Shown one piece after another: positions 26,190 through 34,687 of a stretch of DNA of 64,000 bases (position 1 is its first letter; each line of letters begins with the position of its first letter). The position numbers and the translations under genes are program-made. Location of the stretch: the NCBI GenBank assembly GCA_934318045.1, contig CAKREY010000009.1, positions 27,295 through 91,294 of the forward strand, read 5' to 3'. The notes under the pieces were generated by a model. It searched no databases, was not told the origin of the DNA, and saw nothing but the letters and a program-made list of their open reading frames with translations. The stretch is from Coprococcus_C sp934318045. Its GTDB lineage: Bacteria > Bacillota > Clostridia > Lachnospirales > Lachnospiraceae.

Positions 26190-26835
26190 GGATATTGAAA
26201 AGGACAGCCTGAAAAAACAAATACGGGAAATGACACAGCTTGGTTATATAGCGCCGGAGGATCTTCCTTCGATTGAGCTTTATATGGATCAGGTGACGAC
26301 GTTCATGGATAAATATCTTTCGCGGAACAAACGGTATGAGGAAGATAAGACACTGACGAAAACGATGATCAACAACTACACGAAGAACAATCTGCTCCCG
26401 CCGCCGGAGAAGAAGCGGTACACAAAGGAGCATCTGATTCTGCTGATTTATATCTATTATCTGAAAAATGTGATATCAATCAGTGATATCCAGATTATGC
26501 TAAAGCCGTTAATCGACCATTATTTTGGAAATTCGGATGCACCGCACAACTTGGAAGAGATTTATGCAAGTCTGTACAAGTTAGAGCAGCATCAGCATTT
26601 TCGGGTGGAAAACAGTGTCGTGAAGACACTGGAATTGTCAGAACATGATTTTCCGGGCGTGGAAGATAAGTATATTAAGAATCTGAATTTCCTGTCACTG
26701 CTTGGCTATGACATCTTCATCAAGAAGAAAATCATGGAGCAGATCATCGATGAGATGGCAGCAGAGCAGGCAAAAGAACAGGAAGGTGCAAACGAGAAAA
26801 AAAACCGGAAAAATCAGGAGAAAAATAAAAAATAA
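26188..26835 (+). CDS. DUF1836-family putative transcriptional regulator
   Basis: A 215-residue protein whose central part matches the DUF1836 pattern: TKTMINNYTKNNLLPPPEKKRYTKEH (shortened here to its sense) followed by LLIYIYYLKNVISISDIQIML. This region resembles a MerR-like winged helix, so a DNA-binding role is likely. The C-terminus is very rich in Glu, Lys and Asn. The gene has its own promoter and starts inside a perfect palindrome, which fits a self-regulating repressor. A terminator directly follows, so it is a single-gene unit. The effector and targets are unknown. Confidence 0.8.
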   Translation: MDIEKDSLKKQIREMTQLGYIAPEDLPSIELYMDQVTTFMDKYLSRNKRYEEDKTLTKTMINNYTKNNLLPPPEKKRYTKEHLILLIYIYYLKNVISISDIQIMLKPLIDHYFGNSDAPHNLEEIYASLYKLEQHQHFRVENSVVKTLELSEHDFPGVEDKYIKNLNFLSLLGYDIFIKKKIMEQIIDEMAAEQAKEQEGANEKKNRKNQEKNKK

Positions 26836-26837
26836 GA

Positions 26838-26876
26838 GAAAAAGAAGAGGCTTGTCAATCAGGCCTCTTCTTTTTC
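26838..26876. terminator. Bidirectional terminator overlapping a gene end
   Basis: A 14-bp stem (26838-26851 with 26863-26876) has an 11-base loop, flanked by A and T runs. The 3' arm encodes the last residues of the convergent CNNM/CorC-type gene, so the coding tail doubles as the terminator. Confidence 0.88.
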
Positions 26877-28151
26877 ATTGTCTGCTTTTTTTGACTCTGC
26901 CAAAGTGACTGTCACACGCTCAATCCGGTTGCGCTGAACTTTGGTCACTTTAAAATGTGCATCTTCACAGTCGGCTTCTTCACCAACGGACGGAATCTTA
27001 TCGAGCAGCTCGATGATATACCCGGCCAGAGAATCATAATCCTCAGACTGGAAATCCGTATGCAGTTTATCGTTTAAATCGTCGAGCTTAATCGATGCAT
27101 CTACATCGTATGTACGGTTGCCAAGATCCCGGATCAGATCATTTTCATTTTCGTCGTATTCATCCCGGATATCTCCGACGATTTCTTCAATCAAGTCTTC
27201 CATAGTGATGATACCGGAAGCCTGCCCGTACTCATCGAGTACGATGGCCATACTGTCTGCCGATGTTTTCATTTTGGCAAATATATGACTTGTCTTCTGG
27301 TATTCATATACAAACAAAGGCTTTCGCAGTATCGTGCGCAGATGAAATTGCTTTATGTCGCGCATCTCGCGGTAGAAAAACAAATCTTTGATGTTCAGAA
27401 TACCGATAATGTTTTCCTTTGTATCTTCGTAGATCGGAATCCGCGTATATGTCTCACTTTTGAAAAGATCGACGAGCTCCTGATAAGTGGAATTTACATC
27501 TGCGGAAACCACATCTGCACGAGGAATCATAATATCTTTCGAAAGCGCATCTCCAAAATCCACGACGTTTGAAATCATAAATTTTTCTTCCGGCTCGATT
27601 ACACCCTCCTCGTGGGAGACATTGACGATTGTACGGAGTTCTGCTTCGGTGATACTTTCTTTCTTTGCAGAAGGATCCACATGGAAGATTTTAAAAATCA
27701 ATCCGGTGAGCAGATTCAACACGAAGATAAACGGTGACAGCAAAACCATCAGCCACGAAATCGGGTAGACGACAAACATGGAAAGCTGAAGTGCATATTG
27801 TGTCGCCAGAGTCTTGGGAGAGATCTCACCGAAAATCAATACGAGAAATGTCAGAATTCCGGTCGATATGCCAATGTATTTGCTTCCAAACATATTTGTG
27901 CAAAAAGTGGTTGCAAGCGCGGAAGCGGAGATGTTGACAATGTTATTTCCGACCAGGATTGCGCTTAAAAGTTTGCTTGAGTTTTCGGTTACTTTTAATA
28001 CCTTTTTTGCTTTTCTGTTCCCGTCATCTGCAAGTGACCGGAGCTTTAAATGGCTTACGGTTGTAAGTGCAGTTTCAGAGGAAGAAAAGAAAGCGGATAA
28101 TGCCAGTAAAATTAAGATGACGATCAGCTGTAACGCGGGACTATTGTCCAA
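26859..28151 (-). CDS. CNNM/CorC (hemolysin-like) membrane protein with CBS pair
   Basis: A 430-residue protein of the DUF21-CBS-CorC family, commonly annotated as hemolysin and linked to Mg or Co transport. The DUF21 transmembrane domain (about 1-195) has SAFFSSSETALTTVSHLKL and LVFGEISPK-like motifs (here LIFGEISPKTLA). Then a CBS pair (about 205-330) starts with IMIPRADVV and includes IPIYEDTKENIIGIL. The CorC_HlyC domain (about 345-425) has YDSLAGYI. The start ATG has GGAG eight bases upstream, and a promoter with TTGACA lies further upstream. It is monocistronic, bounded by the shared terminator at its 3' end. Confidence 0.92.
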   Translation of the reverse strand: MDNSPALQLIVILILLALSAFFSSSETALTTVSHLKLRSLADDGNRKAKKVLKVTENSSKLLSAILVGNNIVNISASALATTFCTNMFGSKYIGISTGILTFLVLIFGEISPKTLATQYALQLSMFVVYPISWLMVLLSPFIFVLNLLTGLIFKIFHVDPSAKKESITEAELRTIVNVSHEEGVIEPEEKFMISNVVDFGDALSKDIMIPRADVVSADVNSTYQELVDLFKSETYTRIPIYEDTKENIIGILNIKDLFFYREMRDIKQFHLRTILRKPLFVYEYQKTSHIFAKMKTSADSMAIVLDEYGQASGIITMEDLIEEIVGDIRDEYDENENDLIRDLGNRTYDVDASIKLDDLNDKLHTDFQSEDYDSLAGYIIELLDKIPSVGEEADCEDAHFKVTKVQRNRIERVTVTLAESKKADNEKEEA

Positions 28152-28199
28152 ATAAAATCACTCCTTTGATAATAATAAGATTTTCACAAATTTCCTTAT

Positions 28200-28228
28200 A
28201 TTCTATAAGGTAGGATGGAATGTGTCAA
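28200..28228 (-). promoter_or_regulatory. Promoter of the CNNM/CorC gene with palindrome at -10
   Basis: On the minus strand a perfect TTGACA (28223-28228) and TAGAAT (28200-28205) are spaced by 17 bases. The -10 sits in the palindrome CCTTATA-TTC-TATAAGG (28194-28210), a candidate operator. Confidence 0.65.
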
Positions 28229-28395
28229 GCATAGAATTTTACGATAAGACGTAATTGCTATAACATATAATTATAACTAATTCAATTAAAACCATATTAG
28301 ACAAATGAAAATTCAAATGCTACTATAATCACGCAGGCAGGAAACTTGAAACAAAATAAAATATGAAAATACAAGAAAGAAGAGGTATAAAAATT

Positions 28396-29709
28396 ATGGG
28401 AAAGAAACATTATGCAGACAGAAATTTAAAGTTTGAGACATTACAGCTCCATGTAGGACAGGAACAGCCGGATCCGGTGACAGATGCAAGAGCAGTTCCG
28501 ATTTATCTGACATCATCGTATGTGTTCCACAACAGTCAGCATGCAGCTGACCGGTTTGGTCTGAAAGACGCCGGAAACATTTACGGACGTCTGACAAACC
28601 CGACAGAGGATGTATTTGAAAAGCGTATTGCAGCACTCGAAGGTGGTGTGGCAGCGCTTGCGGTTGGATCAGGTGCGGCAGCACTTGCATATGCATTCCA
28701 AGCACTTGCACATGCAGGTGACCACATCGTGGCAGCCAAAAATATTTATGGTGGAACTTATAATTTGCTTGCCCATACACTTCCGGATTATGGCATCGAA
28801 GCAACATTTGTAGATCCGTTTGATTACGATGGAATCGAAGCAGCAATCAAGCCGAATACAAAGGCAATCCAGATCGAGACACTCGGCAATCCGAATTCAG
28901 AAGTGGTTGATATTGAGCGGATTGCAAAGATCGCACATGCACACAATATTCCGCTCGTTGTCGATAACACATTTGCAACACCATACCTTGTAAGACCGAT
29001 TGAGTATGGCGCAGATATTGTCGTACATTCCGCAACTAAATTCATCGGCGGACATGGAACAACACTCGGCGGTGTGATTGTGGACAGCGGCAAATTTGAC
29101 TGGGTTGGCGCAGCGGATAAATTCCCATGGCTTGTAGAACCAAACGTATCTTACCATGGTGTAAGTTTCGCAAAGGATACTGCACCGGCAGCATTTGTTA
29201 CATATATCCGGGCAATCCTGCTTCGTGATACGGGTGCGTCAATCTCGCCGGTACATTCCTTCATCTTCTTGCAGGGGCTTGAGACATTGTCTCTCCGTGT
29301 CGAACGTCATGTGGAAAATGCGCTCAAGGTTGTACAGTATCTTAAAAACCAGCCACAGGTAGAGAAGGTAAATCATCCATCTATCTCTGAGAATCCGGAG
29401 CAGCAGGCACTTTATAAAAAATACTTCCCAAATGGTGGCGGATCAATCTTTACATTTGAGATCAAGGGCGGCGCTGCAGAGGCGCAGAAGTTTATCGATA
29501 ACCTCGAACTCTTCTCTCTGCTTGCGAACGTAGCGGATGTAAAGTCGCTTGCCATCCACCCGGCATCAACCACACATTCAGAATGCAACGAAGCGGAGCT
29601 TCTTGATCAGGGAATCAAGCCAAATACAATCCGTCTTTCCATCGGTACAGAAAATATCGATGATATCATTGAGGATCTCGATGAGGCATTTAAGGCACTC
29701 GCAGAATAA
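28396..29709 (+). CDS. metY: O-acetylhomoserine sulfhydrylase (aminocarboxypropyltransferase)
   Basis: This PLP enzyme of the Cys/Met metabolism family makes homocysteine from O-acetylhomoserine and sulfide. The 437-residue length and the insertions are typical of MetY rather than MetB/MetC (about 380). The PLP lysine is in HSATKFIGGHGTTLGG, and IYGRLTNPTEDVFEKRIAALEGG and SIGTENIDDIIEDL are family blocks. I chose the ATG at 28396 after an AGAGG; the ATG at 28363 has no ribosome binding site. No S-box or T-box leader is visible in the 240 bp upstream, only a TATAAT at 28324 without a convincing -35. A terminator follows. Confidence 0.94.
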   Translation: MGKKHYADRNLKFETLQLHVGQEQPDPVTDARAVPIYLTSSYVFHNSQHAADRFGLKDAGNIYGRLTNPTEDVFEKRIAALEGGVAALAVGSGAAALAYAFQALAHAGDHIVAAKNIYGGTYNLLAHTLPDYGIEATFVDPFDYDGIEAAIKPNTKAIQIETLGNPNSEVVDIERIAKIAHAHNIPLVVDNTFATPYLVRPIEYGADIVVHSATKFIGGHGTTLGGVIVDSGKFDWVGAADKFPWLVEPNVSYHGVSFAKDTAPAAFVTYIRAILLRDTGASISPVHSFIFLQGLETLSLRVERHVENALKVVQYLKNQPQVEKVNHPSISENPEQQALYKKYFPNGGGSIFTFEIKGGAAEAQKFIDNLELFSLLANVADVKSLAIHPASTTHSECNEAELLDQGIKPNTIRLSIGTENIDDIIEDLDEAFKALAE

Positions 29710-29729
29710 TATATGTGAAAATATTATAA

Positions 29730-29762
29730 AAAGGAGGCAGAAACTGATACTGCCTCTTTTTT
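29730..29762 (+). terminator. Intrinsic terminator after metY
   Basis: An 11-bp stem (29730-29740 with 29750-29760), mainly GAGGCAG/CTGCCTC, is followed by a run of T residues. Confidence 0.9.
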
Positions 29763-29829
29763 ATCTGTATAAAATGTGGTAAAATAAAAATAATGAAGGA
29801 AGATTAAATGAAAGAAAAAGGATCAAAAG

Positions 29830-30765
29830 ATGTTATCAGTTGTTTTACCTGCCTACAATGAAGAGAAGATGATAAAAAAAGCAGCTTCCGTGATAGGTGG
29901 TATTTTACAAAAAGAAAAGATTGCATATGAGCTTGTATTTGTTGATGACGGTTCTACAGATTATACATGGCAGGAGATTGAATTGACCGGCGAAACGGAT
30001 GAACATGTAAATGGGCTCCATTTTTCGAGAAATTTCGGAAAAGAATCGGCGATGATGGCGGGGCTTGCGAATGCAACCGGCGATTGCGTTGTTGTGATGG
30101 ATTGCGATCTGCAACATCCGCCGGAGACGATTGTTGAGATGTATCATCTGTGGCAGCAGGGCTATGAAGTTGTGGAAGGCGTGAAAAGAAGCCGTGGAAA
30201 AGAAAGTATATTCCACAAACTTAGTGCAGGACTTTTCTACAAGATGATTTCGAAAGCGGTGAAGATTGATATGTCGCGGGCATCGGATTTCAAACTGCTC
30301 GATCGAAGAGCGGTAGAAGCATTGCTTCAGATGCCGGAGAGAAATGCGTTTTTCCGTGCCCTTTCTTCCTGGATCGGATTTCGGTCAACAACAGTGGAGT
30401 TTGATGTACGGGAGCGGGAAATTGGAGAGTCAAAGTGGTCGACAAAAGCGCTTATTAAGTATGCGGTATCTAATATCGTTTCCTTTTCGGCGGCTCCGAT
30501 GAAATTGCTATTATTTACCGGTATATTTGGATTACTGCTTTCTGTTATACTAGGGATACAGACACTTGTGAATTATTTCTCGGGACATGCTGTGGAAGGA
30601 TTTACAACTGTGATTTTGTTGATTTTGATTATGGGCAGTTTTATTTTATTAGGCCTTGGCGTGATTGGGTATTACATCTCAAAGATTTATGAAGAAGTCA
30701 AGTGCCGCCCACGTTATATTATTTCCCGTAAGATTGGAAAAAATATGACCTGGGACAGAGGATAA
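29830..30765 (+). CDS. Family 2 glycosyltransferase, GtrB/ArnC-like, with two C-terminal membrane helices
   Basis: A 311-residue membrane-attached GT2 enzyme that probably loads a sugar onto a polyprenyl phosphate. The GT-A domain (1-225) has SVVLPAYNEE, VDDGSTD, HFSRNFGKE, VMDCDLQHPP (metal site) and the terminal-glucose type REIGESKWS segment. Two transmembrane helices (about 234-256 and 267-290) follow, as in GtrB, DPM1 and ArnC-like enzymes. The next gene begins within 41 bp, so the two are probably co-transcribed. The donor sugar is unknown. Confidence 0.9.
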   Translation: MLSVVLPAYNEEKMIKKAASVIGGILQKEKIAYELVFVDDGSTDYTWQEIELTGETDEHVNGLHFSRNFGKESAMMAGLANATGDCVVVMDCDLQHPPETIVEMYHLWQQGYEVVEGVKRSRGKESIFHKLSAGLFYKMISKAVKIDMSRASDFKLLDRRAVEALLQMPERNAFFRALSSWIGFRSTTVEFDVREREIGESKWSTKALIKYAVSNIVSFSAAPMKLLLFTGIFGLLLSVILGIQTLVNYFSGHAVEGFTTVILLILIMGSFILLGLGVIGYYISKIYEEVKCRPRYIISRKIGKNMTWDRG

Positions 30766-30805
30766 GTGTTTTTGCATGCAACAGTTTAGGAGGAGGATGA
30801 GTTTC

Positions 30806-31384
30806 ATGCGTAAAAAATCACACATATCACTTACAAAAGGCGTTGTTCACGGATTGGATGCTGAAAAAAAGTTTGGACACAGATTTTCTCTCTATGTAGG
30901 GAGCATCCTGCCGGATTGTACGCCATCTTTTCTGACGCGGAGACATTGCATGGATGATACATTTAATCTGTGTGAAAAAAAGATGGAATATTTTTTGGAA
31001 CATTTCCACACAAAAAAGAAAGGTGTTTCCATTCTGTCGAGCATCCGGATGGGGGAGATCCTACATTATGTGGCAGATTATTTTACATATCCGCACAATT
31101 CCCATTATCCGGGAAATCTGAAGGAACATTGCCGGTATGAGGAAGCTTTGAAACATCGGATGCGTAGTTTTGTGCGCAACCGGCATGAGAATGATGAGCA
31201 ACAATATGACTTGCGCCTTTTGCCATCGGTTCATTCCCTGTCAGAACTGCTTGCGTATATTCGGGAAAAACATGATGGATACATGCACGACCGGGGAGAT
31301 ATCAACTTAGATTGTGCATATTCTTATATTGTCAGCCTGGCTGTCATGCATTCCCTGCTGCAGTTAGCAGGAGCACAGGCATAA
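30806..31384 (+). CDS. Zinc-dependent phospholipase C family protein
   Basis: A 192-residue protein of the PF00882-like phospholipase C/nuclease fold. It has the expected histidine-rich positions: SHISL at the start, HGLDAEKKFGHRFSLYVGSILPD (shortened to sense), ILHYVADYFTYPHN and a late SLAVMHSLLQ. Metal ligands look conserved, but no signal peptide is present, so it is not the secreted toxin form and its substrate is unknown. I chose the third in-frame ATG (30806), nine bases after AGGAGG; the earlier ATGs lie before or inside that site. Confidence 0.78.
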   Translation: MRKKSHISLTKGVVHGLDAEKKFGHRFSLYVGSILPDCTPSFLTRRHCMDDTFNLCEKKMEYFLEHFHTKKKGVSILSSIRMGEILHYVADYFTYPHNSHYPGNLKEHCRYEEALKHRMRSFVRNRHENDEQQYDLRLLPSVHSLSELLAYIREKHDGYMHDRGDINLDCAYSYIVSLAVMHSLLQLAGAQA

Positions 31385-31442
31385 TATCAAAAAAATGATG
31401 CATACTATTCCTGAACCAAAAGGTTTAGAAGGAGGATGCAAC

Positions 31443-31628
31443 ATGAGAGCAGGTGCAGAAGTTTACAAGGAAGTTGCCGAACGGTGCAGTGCTTACGATA
31501 AGCGTGACCGCAAGGATTGTTTTTGCAATGTTTCTGACGGCGAAAAAAGCTGTTTAAATTGCAGACATTTTGCGGAAGATGAGCATTGCAGACTGGATCT
31601 GTACGATCCGATTGTAAAAGATTTATAA
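31443..31628 (+). CDS. Small cysteine-rich protein, probable zinc-binding
   Basis: A 61-residue protein that I cannot assign. Six cysteines (15, 26, 28, 37, 40, 49) and H42/H48 suggest one or two structural zinc sites. DCFC and SCLNCRHF look like knuckles. It is acidic at the end (DLYDPIVKDL). The start at 31443 has AAGGAGG seven bases upstream, a strong site, so it is truly translated. It lies 58 bp after the phospholipase-like gene and before a terminator, probably last in that transcript. Confidence 0.75.
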   Translation: MRAGAEVYKEVAERCSAYDKRDRKDCFCNVSDGEKSCLNCRHFAEDEHCRLDLYDPIVKDL

Positions 31629-31652
31629 GATTTTGCATGATTCACAGGAATC

Positions 31653-31680
31653 AAAGGGACTTTTTCTAAGTCCCTTTTTT
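31653..31680 (+). terminator. Intrinsic terminator
   Basis: A 10-bp stem (31653-31662 with 31668-31677), AAAGGGACTT/AAGTCCCTTT, is followed by a T run. It closes the 29830-31628 unit. Confidence 0.9.
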
Positions 31681-31751
31681 GTTTTGACATGAGACCCAGG
31701 TGTCGTAGCGGGCAAGTATGTATCCGGATTGCGTCGGATGCGGCTTACCGC

Positions 31752-31780
31752 TTGACATAAAAGGGGGCGGTTGATATACT
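31752..31780 (+). promoter_or_regulatory. Strong promoter of the ABC-F gene
   Basis: A perfect TTGACA (31752-31757) and TATACT (31775-31780) are spaced by 17 bases, 41 bases before the start. Confidence 0.8.
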
Positions 31781-31821
31781 CATAGCTAGTTTTGGATAAG
31801 CAGTAAAGAAAGGAAAAAGAT

Positions 31822-33453
31822 ATGATTAGTGCAAATAATGTAACCCTGCGGCTTGGAAAGCGGGCTTTGTTTGAGGATGTAAATATAAAGTTTACAGAGG
31901 GAAACTGTTATGGCCTGATCGGTGCAAATGGCGCCGGTAAATCTACGTTTCTGAAGATTCTTTCGGGAGAGCTCGAACCGACGAATGGCGAAGTTATCAT
32001 GAACGATGGCGAGCGTTTGTCTGTCCTGCAGCAGGATCACTTCAAATATGACGAGTATATGGTACTCGACACAGTTATCATGGGAAATAAGCGCCTGTAT
32101 GATATTATGAAGGAAAAGGATGCAATCTATGCGAAGGAAGACTTCACAGACGAAGATGGTATCCGCGCATCCGAGCTTGAGGCAGAATTTGCGGAGATGG
32201 ATGGCTGGAATGCGGAGAGTGATGCCGCAACACTTCTGAACGGACTTGGTGTCGACACCGATATCCATTATAAGATGATGAGCGAACTCGATGGCAATCT
32301 GAAGGTTAAGGTACTTCTCGCACAGGCACTGTTCGGTAATCCGGATGTTTTGCTTTTAGATGAGCCGACAAACCACCTGGATCTTGATGCGATCGCATGG
32401 CTTGAAGAGTTTCTGATCAACTTCGAGAATACAGTTATCGTTGTATCGCATGACCGTTATTTCTTGAATAAGGTATGTACCCATATTGCAGATATTGATT
32501 ATGCGAAGATTCAGCTTTATGCAGGTAACTATGACTTCTGGTATGAGAGCAGCCAGCTTATGATCAAGCAGATGAAGGAAGCAAACAAGAAGAAGGAAGA
32601 GAAAATCAAGGAGCTGCAGGAGTTTATTCAGCGGTTCTCTGCAAACGCTTCAAAGTCCAAACAGGCAACTTCCAGAAAGCGTGCATTGGAGAAGATTCAG
32701 CTGGATGAGATCCGTCCATCGAGCCGGAAATATCCATACATTGATTTCCGTCCGAAGAGAGAGATTGGAAATGAGGTGCTTACTGTATCGAACATTTCCA
32801 AGACGATTGATGGCGTAAAGGTGCTTGACAACATTTCGTTTACAGTCGGACATGATGATAAGATCGCGTTTGTCGGACCGAATACGATTGCAACGACAAC
32901 GCTGTTCCGTATCCTTGCCGGAGAGGAAGAACCGGATGAGGGAAGCTACAAGTGGGGCGTTACAACGTCACAGGGGTATTTTCCGAAAGACAATACGAAG
33001 GAGTTTGATAACGATCTTGTGATCGCAGACTGGCTGGCACAGTATTCGGATGATAAGGATGCAACGTATGTACGTGGATTCCTTGGCAGAATGCTGTTTG
33101 CGGGCGAAGATGGCGTGAAGAAGGTCAAGGTGCTTTCCGGTGGCGAGAAAGTGCGCTGCCTGTTATCAAAGCTTATGATCATGGGATCCAACGTATTGAT
33201 TCTTGACGAGCCGACGAACCATCTGGATATGGAGAGCATCACAGCATTAAATAATGGGTTGATCAAGTTCCCTGGCGTCTGCCTTTTTGCCTGCCAGGAT
33301 CACCAGTTTGTACAGACAACCGCGAATCGCATCATGGAGCTTACGAATACGGGCCTGATTGACAAACAGACAACCTACGACGAATACCTTGCGAACGATG
33401 AACTCGCAAGAAAACGTCAGGTTATGAATATGGCAAGTGATGATCAGGATTGA
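31822..33453 (+). CDS. ABC-F family ATPase (YkpA/YbiT-like)
   Basis: A 543-residue cytoplasmic protein with two ABC ATPase domains and no membrane part. ABC-F proteins act on ribosomes. Domain 1 has a full Walker A (GANGAGKST), Walker B in VLLLDEPTNHLD and H-switch SHDRYF, but its signature reads LDGNLKVK. The linker (about 250-310) is rich in Lys and Gln. Domain 2 keeps LSGGEKVR and ILDEPTNHLD, but its Walker A reads GPNTIATTT, with T358 where the phosphate-binding lysine normally sits. Domain 2 may thus bind ATP poorly. This could be a clade trait. The closest groups are YkpA/YbiT, whose roles are not well known. Confidence 0.9.
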   Translation: MISANNVTLRLGKRALFEDVNIKFTEGNCYGLIGANGAGKSTFLKILSGELEPTNGEVIMNDGERLSVLQQDHFKYDEYMVLDTVIMGNKRLYDIMKEKDAIYAKEDFTDEDGIRASELEAEFAEMDGWNAESDAATLLNGLGVDTDIHYKMMSELDGNLKVKVLLAQALFGNPDVLLLDEPTNHLDLDAIAWLEEFLINFENTVIVVSHDRYFLNKVCTHIADIDYAKIQLYAGNYDFWYESSQLMIKQMKEANKKKEEKIKELQEFIQRFSANASKSKQATSRKRALEKIQLDEIRPSSRKYPYIDFRPKREIGNEVLTVSNISKTIDGVKVLDNISFTVGHDDKIAFVGPNTIATTTLFRILAGEEEPDEGSYKWGVTTSQGYFPKDNTKEFDNDLVIADWLAQYSDDKDATYVRGFLGRMLFAGEDGVKKVKVLSGGEKVRCLLSKLMIMGSNVLILDEPTNHLDMESITALNNGLIKFPGVCLFACQDHQFVQTTANRIMELTNTGLIDKQTTYDEYLANDELARKRQVMNMASDDQD

Positions 33454-33496
33454 TCCTGCGATTGGCAATACAGAAAAACTATATAAATGAAAATGT

Positions 33497-33532
33497 AAAG
33501 CGGATATCCTTTTGAAAAAGAATATCCGCTTT
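33497..33532. terminator. Bidirectional intrinsic terminator
   Basis: An 11-bp stem (33497-33507 with 33522-33532), AAAGCGGATAT/ATATCCGCTTT, has a 14-base loop. It lies between the convergent ABC-F gene and the minus-strand membrane protein. Confidence 0.85.
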
Positions 33533-33591
33533 TGCTTGTGATATATAAATACTGTAACAGGCAGAACCGTTCTGTAACCGGATATATGGAA

Positions 33592-34470
33592 TCAATACGT
33601 TGTTTCGGTATCGATATCGAGATTCAGAATATATTTGAGCATACGCTTGGCATTTTTGTAATTCTGGTCGGTGTTGCCCGGAAAACCGATATACACATCG
33701 TCGTATCCGAGGTTTAAACTTTTGGCAAAATCTGTATCGCTGATATCGATTGCAAAAGGTACAACAGAACCATCATAACCGGCTGTTTCAACTACGCGGT
33801 CTTCTACGAGCGTGTAGATGTCCGCGGGAAGATATTTCTTCAGTGGATATGTAATTTCCTGCATTCCACAATATTCCATTCCCTTTTTATCCATGATAAT
33901 CACATCGTAAAAACCGTTGTAACATTTCATAGGAAGCTCTGTATAATCAGAAGCATTCATATTCTGGCTGAATTCTTTCAGGTAGGTTTCCTTGTCTAAG
34001 TGCACATCCAAATCGCAGGCTGTACGATATGGCTTTTTGATATGGAAGGTCTGGATATAGTCGTCCACAAAACTTGTATCAACCGCTTTCGGATCTTCGG
34101 CATTTACGATCACATAAGAGATTGCAATCGGGCGTGTATTTTTGTATATGGTAAGCGGGAGTGCAATACAGACGCCCAAGATGACGCAGGTGATGAGGAT
34201 CTTCCATTTATAATATGAAAAAATATATTTGGATTTCTCGAATCCGCTCATGCCTTCCATGTTTTTTTTCAGTTTTGCTCTTTTGGCACGCTGCCTTGCA
34301 AAAAAACGAAGACTCTGGATTTCCAGATTGTCCTCGTGTTCGACAGCCGGCTCGGAAGGAATTGTTTCTGTTTTGAAAGTTACTTCCTGACCGGTTCCGG
34401 CTGTTGTATTTTCCTGATCCTGTGTTACAGGCTGAGAATTTACCTGTGGAGTATTATTTTGTTCACTCAT
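33592..34470 (-). CDS. Single-pass membrane protein of unknown function
   Basis: A 292-residue protein that I do not recognise. The first 60 residues are rich in Gln, Thr and Glu and look disordered. A Lys/Arg-rich patch (FARQRAKRAKLKK) and SGFEKSKYIFSYYKWK precede one transmembrane helix near 91-113. The remaining 180 residues lie outside and contain many Asp and Tyr, with no known motif. SGFEKxKYIxxYYKWK-type lead-ins are common in membrane proteins of related bacteria (recollection, not checked). I chose the ATG at 34470, preceded by AAAGGAA. It is a single-gene unit, divergent from the alpha/beta hydrolase. Confidence 0.75.
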   Translation of the reverse strand: MSEQNNTPQVNSQPVTQDQENTTAGTGQEVTFKTETIPSEPAVEHEDNLEIQSLRFFARQRAKRAKLKKNMEGMSGFEKSKYIFSYYKWKILITCVILGVCIALPLTIYKNTRPIAISYVIVNAEDPKAVDTSFVDDYIQTFHIKKPYRTACDLDVHLDKETYLKEFSQNMNASDYTELPMKCYNGFYDVIIMDKKGMEYCGMQEITYPLKKYLPADIYTLVEDRVVETAGYDGSVVPFAIDISDTDFAKSLNLGYDDVYIGFPGNTDQNYKNAKRMLKYILNLDIDTETTY

Positions 34471-34613
34471 GTAAGCGTTGTTCCTTTCTGTGTATTTATA
34501 CATATGCAGTACAGATGATATTGCGGATAAATTCATATGTTGTCAATTATAGCATAGACTTGCGTTACGTCCTAATAAAAAATTGTGAAAAAATGTGAAA
34601 ACTTTTCAAGCTA

Positions 34614-34642
34614 TTTACATTTTACGCGTTCTAAATTATGAT
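34614..34642 (+). promoter_or_regulatory. Promoter of the alpha/beta hydrolase gene
   Basis: TTTACA (34614-34619) and TATGAT (34637-34642) are spaced by 17 bases, 45 bases before the start. Confidence 0.6.
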
Positions 34643-34687
34643 ATAGAAGTATGTATATTTCTATAGCAGAAAGGATTTGTAAATAAG

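Noticed and set aside
28152..28395. Possible S-box or T-box leader before metY
   Set aside because: I looked for the conserved cores and terminator and found none; only an AT-rich stretch and the opposite-strand promoter are visible.
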